A stretch of 17,260 bases of DNA from Geobacter sp. (lineage in GTDB: Bacteria > Desulfobacterota > Desulfuromonadia > Geobacterales > Pseudopelobacteraceae): NCBI GenBank assembly GCA_027346925.1, contig DAIERH010000024.1, forward strand, positions 1 through 17,260. The letters run 5' to 3'. Every line of letters begins with the position of its first letter. Positions within the stretch are counted from its first letter, which is position 1. The position numbers and the translations under genes are program-made. This document shows positions 14,767 to 17,260 of this stretch, one piece after another. Below the pieces are notes generated by a model. That model was not told where the DNA came from and made no database searches. It saw only the letters and a program-made list of their open reading frames with translations.

Positions 14767-14917
14767 TGAGGAAATCAACCTGAAAAGGCTTAACGCAAGG
14801 TAGCAAAAGAAATCAAGACGGTAACTGAATTTTACCTTTAACCGGATAGTGAAAGGCTCGCTCTTAAGGTTAAGGTGTCATTCACATTGCATCTTGGCGT
14901 AAAAGGTTTTTCCGTGA

Positions 14918-16468
14918 TCAACGGCCGATGGAAGAGGCGGCATGGAAATAGCGTTCAATGGCCGCCGTCAGTTCTGCGAGCGTCGAGCGGGGAGGCTCGA
15001 TATCGACCTTGAGGCCCAGTTCGTGGCAGGTTCGGGAGGTGACCGGCCCGATGGAGGCCACTGTCACCCCCTTGAGCATGTTTACCATCAGGTCCCCCCC
15101 CAGCATCCCGGCAAGATTCTCGACCGTAGATGACGAGGTGAATGTGATGCAGTCCACGGAACGTTTTTCCAGGGCGAACAGCGCCTCGGGCGGCAATCTG
15201 TCCGGCAGGATGTTGCGGTAGGCCACCGGGCTGTCCACATGGGCGCCCATCCGCTCAAGTTCCCGGGGGATGATCTCCCGGGCGCGGTCGGCCCGGGGGA
15301 AGAGGATCCTGGAGCCGGTCAGGTCCAGTTTGGCAAACTCGGCCACAACCCCCTCCGCCTTGTAGTCAGAGGGCATCAGGTCGGGGCGGATGCCGAAGGC
15401 GGCCATGGCTTCGGCGGTCTTGGGGCCCACGGCACAGACCCGGCAGCCGGCAAGGCAGCGGGCATCCAGCCCCAGGGTCTCCATACGACGGAAGAGGTTG
15501 CGTACCGCGTTGCCCGAGGTGAGCACGAGCCAGTCGTACCCGGCAAGCTGCTTGATGACGGCGTCCATGGGCGCCCATTCCTCCGGCTCCTCCAGTTTGA
15601 TGGTGGGGCACTCGATGGCCGTTGCGCCCCGCTCGGAGAGTATGGTGCAGAACTCTCCGGCCTGGTCGGCAGCGCGGGTCACAAGGATTTTTTTGCCGAA
15701 CAGCGGACGCGTATCAAACCAGCGCAACTTGTCCCGCAACCCGACCACCTCACCCACGATGACAACCGCCGGGGGCTTGAATCCGGCCTGTTCGACACGG
15801 TCGGCGATGTCCGCAAGGCTGCCGGTCAGCACCTGCTGCTCCGGCGTGGTACCCCAACGCACCAGGGCCACGGGGGTTTGGGGGCTTCGACCATGCTCCA
15901 GCAGCCGCTCCATGTTGCGCCGCAGGGTCGTGATCCCCATGTAGAAGACCACCGTGCCGCTGCCCAGGGAGAGCCGCTCCCAGTCGATGGCGGACTCGTC
16001 CTTGCCCTTGCCCTCCTGGCCGGTCACGAAGGCCACCGAGGCGGTGTAGTCCCGATGGGTCAGGGGTATGCCGGCATAGGCCGCCGCCCCCACTCCCGCG
16101 GTCACACCAGGCACGACCTCGAAGGTGATCCCACCTTCGGCCAGGGCCTCGCATTCCTCGCCACCCCGTCCAAATACAAAGGGGTCGCCACCCTTGAGCC
16201 GGACAACCGTTTTGCCTTCCCCGGCCTTTTCCACCAGGATGCGATTGATCTCGGACTGGTCCTGGTTGTGCCGGCCGCCGATCTTGCCGGCATAGATCCG
16301 TTCCGCCTCGTTGGGCGCAAAATTCAGCAACTGTTCGTTGGCCAGGTAGTCGTACACCACCACCTCGGCCCGGCAGAGACATTCCACGCCGCGCAGGGTA
16401 ATCAACCCCGGGTCGCCTGGCCCGGCGCCCACCAGGTATACGATTCCGTTATTTTTTTCCGTTTTCAT
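14918..16468 (-). CDS. cobA/hemD: Fused uroporphyrinogen-III C-methyltransferase / uroporphyrinogen-III synthase
   Basis: This 516-residue bifunctional enzyme acts in tetrapyrrole synthesis. Residues ~8-245 are a SAM-dependent methyltransferase (SUMT) making precorrin-2. Its signatures are VGAGPGDPGLITLRG (13-27), GRHNQDQSEIN, RLKGGDPFVFGRGGEE (90-105) and VVPGVTAGVGAAAYAGIPLTHR. From ~255 (PLFGKKILVTRAADQAGEF) to the end is the HemD synthase that closes hydroxymethylbilane to uroporphyrinogen III, with LVLTSGNAVRNLFRRM and ITFTSSSTVENL as its conserved serine/threonine blocks. The fusion lets product pass from synthase to methyltransferase toward siroheme and cobalamin. ATG 16468 has GGAGG eight bases upstream; the upstream GTG at 16489 would place that site inside the gene and is rejected. 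hemC precedes it by 95 bases on the same strand. Confidence 0.95.
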   Translation of the reverse strand: MKTEKNNGIVYLVGAGPGDPGLITLRGVECLCRAEVVVYDYLANEQLLNFAPNEAERIYAGKIGGRHNQDQSEINRILVEKAGEGKTVVRLKGGDPFVFGRGGEECEALAEGGITFEVVPGVTAGVGAAAYAGIPLTHRDYTASVAFVTGQEGKGKDESAIDWERLSLGSGTVVFYMGITTLRRNMERLLEHGRSPQTPVALVRWGTTPEQQVLTGSLADIADRVEQAGFKPPAVVIVGEVVGLRDKLRWFDTRPLFGKKILVTRAADQAGEFCTILSERGATAIECPTIKLEEPEEWAPMDAVIKQLAGYDWLVLTSGNAVRNLFRRMETLGLDARCLAGCRVCAVGPKTAEAMAAFGIRPDLMPSDYKAEGVVAEFAKLDLTGSRILFPRADRAREIIPRELERMGAHVDSPVAYRNILPDRLPPEALFALEKRSVDCITFTSSSTVENLAGMLGGDLMVNMLKGVTVASIGPVTSRTCHELGLKVDIEPPRSTLAELTAAIERYFHAASSIGR

Positions 16469-16520
16469 ATGGGGCGCCTCCCGAAACACGGACAGTTTTC
16501 CTTTGGTTCGTCAATTGGTA

Positions 16521-16550
16521 TCCGTGTCTTTGTGTCTCCGCGGCGGGTGA
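16521..16550. repeat. Possible copy of a dispersed 'CCGTGTCTTTGTGTCTCCG' intergenic repeat
   Basis: The hemC to cobA/hemD gap contains TCCGTGTCTTTGTGTCTCCG followed by CGGCGGGTGA. I recall closely similar strings (CTCCGTGTCTCTGTG...GTGGTGA) as dispersed intergenic elements in many environmental bacteria. Only one copy is in this window, so the repeat nature rests on recollection. Nearby, TCCGTGT (16521-16527) and ACACGGA (16486-16492) can pair, giving a hairpin in the leader of cobA/hemD. Confidence 0.35.
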
Positions 16551-16563
16551 TTCTACCGATAAA

Positions 16564-17260
16564 CTACACCACGGTTTCTTCCCCGCCGGAGATCTCCCGT
16601 TGGTAGACCTCTTCCAAAATGGCCTTGCCGCCGTCGGCCAGCAATTGATCCGCCAACCGAACCCCTAACCGCTCGCACTCCGTGGCCGGGCCGCTGATCT
16701 CGCCCCGTACCGAGCGCTGGCCATCCACCGCGGCGATGAAGCCGACCAGACGCAGCGTGTCGCCGCTGACCGTGCCATGGGCCGCGATGGGCACCTGGCA
16801 CCCTCCTTCGCAGCGCTTCAGCAGGGCCCGCTCGGCCCGCACCGCATAGCCGGTGTCGGGGTGGTTGAAGAAGGCGATGGTCTCGGTGATCACCGGGTCG
16901 GCCAGGCGGCATTCGATCCCGAGCGCACCCTGGCCGATGGCCGGGATGGAGAGGTCCGTATCCAGGTATTCGGCCACCTTTTCGGTGAAACCGAGCCGTT
17001 TCAGCCCGGCGGCGGCCAGGATGACCGCGTCCAGCTTCTCGTCATCCAGCTTGCGGATGCGGGTCTCCACGTTGCCGCGGATGATGACCATCTCCAGGTC
17101 GGGCCGCACCTTGAGCAACTGGGCCTGGCGGCGCAGGGCGCTGGTGCCGATCCGAGCCCCCTTGGGCAGGTCGGCGAACTTCACGTTGCGGGAGATGACG
17201 GCGTCCCGCGGGTCTTCCCGCTCGGTGATGCAGCACAATCCCAAGCCTTCGGGGAACTCG
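16564..17260 (-). CDS. hemC: Porphobilinogen deaminase (hydroxymethylbilane synthase), C-terminal part
   Basis: This enzyme joins four porphobilinogens into hydroxymethylbilane, the substrate of the HemD domain encoded next. The visible part covers the last ~230 residues; the frame stays open to the window edge, so the start lies outside. Family blocks are GARIGTSALRRQAQLL, RGNVETRIRKLD, LDAVILAAAGLKRLG, IPAIGQGALGIE and EGGCQVPIAAHG. In the last of these the Cys (codon 16798-16800) carries the dipyrromethane cofactor. The C-terminal domain follows with the usual LRLVGFIAAVDG strand and ends at ETVV. Gene order hemC then cobA/hemD indicates one biosynthetic operon. Confidence 0.96.
   Translation of the reverse strand, partial: EFPEGLGLCCITEREDPRDAVISRNVKFADLPKGARIGTSALRRQAQLLKVRPDLEMVIIRGNVETRIRKLDDEKLDAVILAAAGLKRLGFTEKVAEYLDTDLSIPAIGQGALGIECRLADPVITETIAFFNHPDTGYAVRAERALLKRCEGGCQVPIAAHGTVSGDTLRLVGFIAAVDGQRSVRGEISGPATECERLGVRLADQLLADGGKAILEEVYQREISGGEETVV

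Noticed and set aside
15239..16606. Long plus-strand frame (455 codons) opposite cobA/hemD
   Set aside because: It is a mirror frame of a confident enzyme with a His/Gly-rich, unstructured translation and no ribosome site.

Overview
The window is about 17 kb of GC-rich, gene-dense chromosome. It most resembles a Geobacter-type bacterium (Desulfuromonadia). This placement is inferred from gene content: a cobA-hemD fusion next to hemC, an RNase G gene next to a radical-SAM/TIGR03936 fusion, a sigma-54 activator carrying an iron-hydrogenase-like domain, and a matching -24/-12 promoter. No rRNA, CRISPR array, transposase or phage gene was seen. Both ends cut through a gene: an MFS transporter on the left and hemC on the right.

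Layout. Positions 1-873 hold the C-terminal part of an MFS efflux protein (+). Convergent to it on the minus strand lie an M16 metalloprotease (1441-4119, TTG start) followed by a small DUF2127 membrane protein (902-1396). Next is a lone MgtC/SapB-family membrane protein (4254-4946, -). Positions 4947-5718 are AT-richer and poorly coding, with one plausible small exported protein (5000-5335, -).

The most interesting part is 5655-8489. A near-consensus sigma-70 promoter drives a 758-residue one-component regulator. It has two ferredoxin-type Fe-S motifs, an [FeFe]-hydrogenase H-cluster-like domain with altered catalytic positions, a further CX2CX4CX16C Fe-S domain, a sigma-54 AAA+ domain with GAFTGA, and a Fis-type HTH. 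Immediately downstream are a 12-bp inverted repeat (8051-8084) placed like an enhancer site, a sigma-54 promoter (8160-8177), and a 61-residue ribbon-helix-helix protein with a strong terminator. Two sequence words, GCACATATAT and GTGTATACTTTT, occur both at the sensor's own promoter and in front of the RHH gene. A third GTGTATAC lies at the predicted start of RHH transcription. I infer a compact circuit: Fe-S sensor activator to sigma-54 promoter to RHH regulator, with feedback on both promoters.

Positions 8530-12559 (-) carry the radical SAM fusion protein followed by RNase G (34 bases apart), a probable operon. A tRNA-Leu(CAG) with its own promoter and terminator follows (12777-12950, +). 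Then come a secreted cupredoxin and a LolA-like exported protein (13151-14207, +, 4-bp gap). Convergent to these are an SRPBCC-fold protein (14275-14766, -) and the tetrapyrrole genes cobA/hemD (14918-16468) and hemC (16564 to beyond the window end). The last two supply uroporphyrinogen III and precorrin-2 for heme, siroheme and cobalamin, as expected in a cytochrome- and B12-rich organism.
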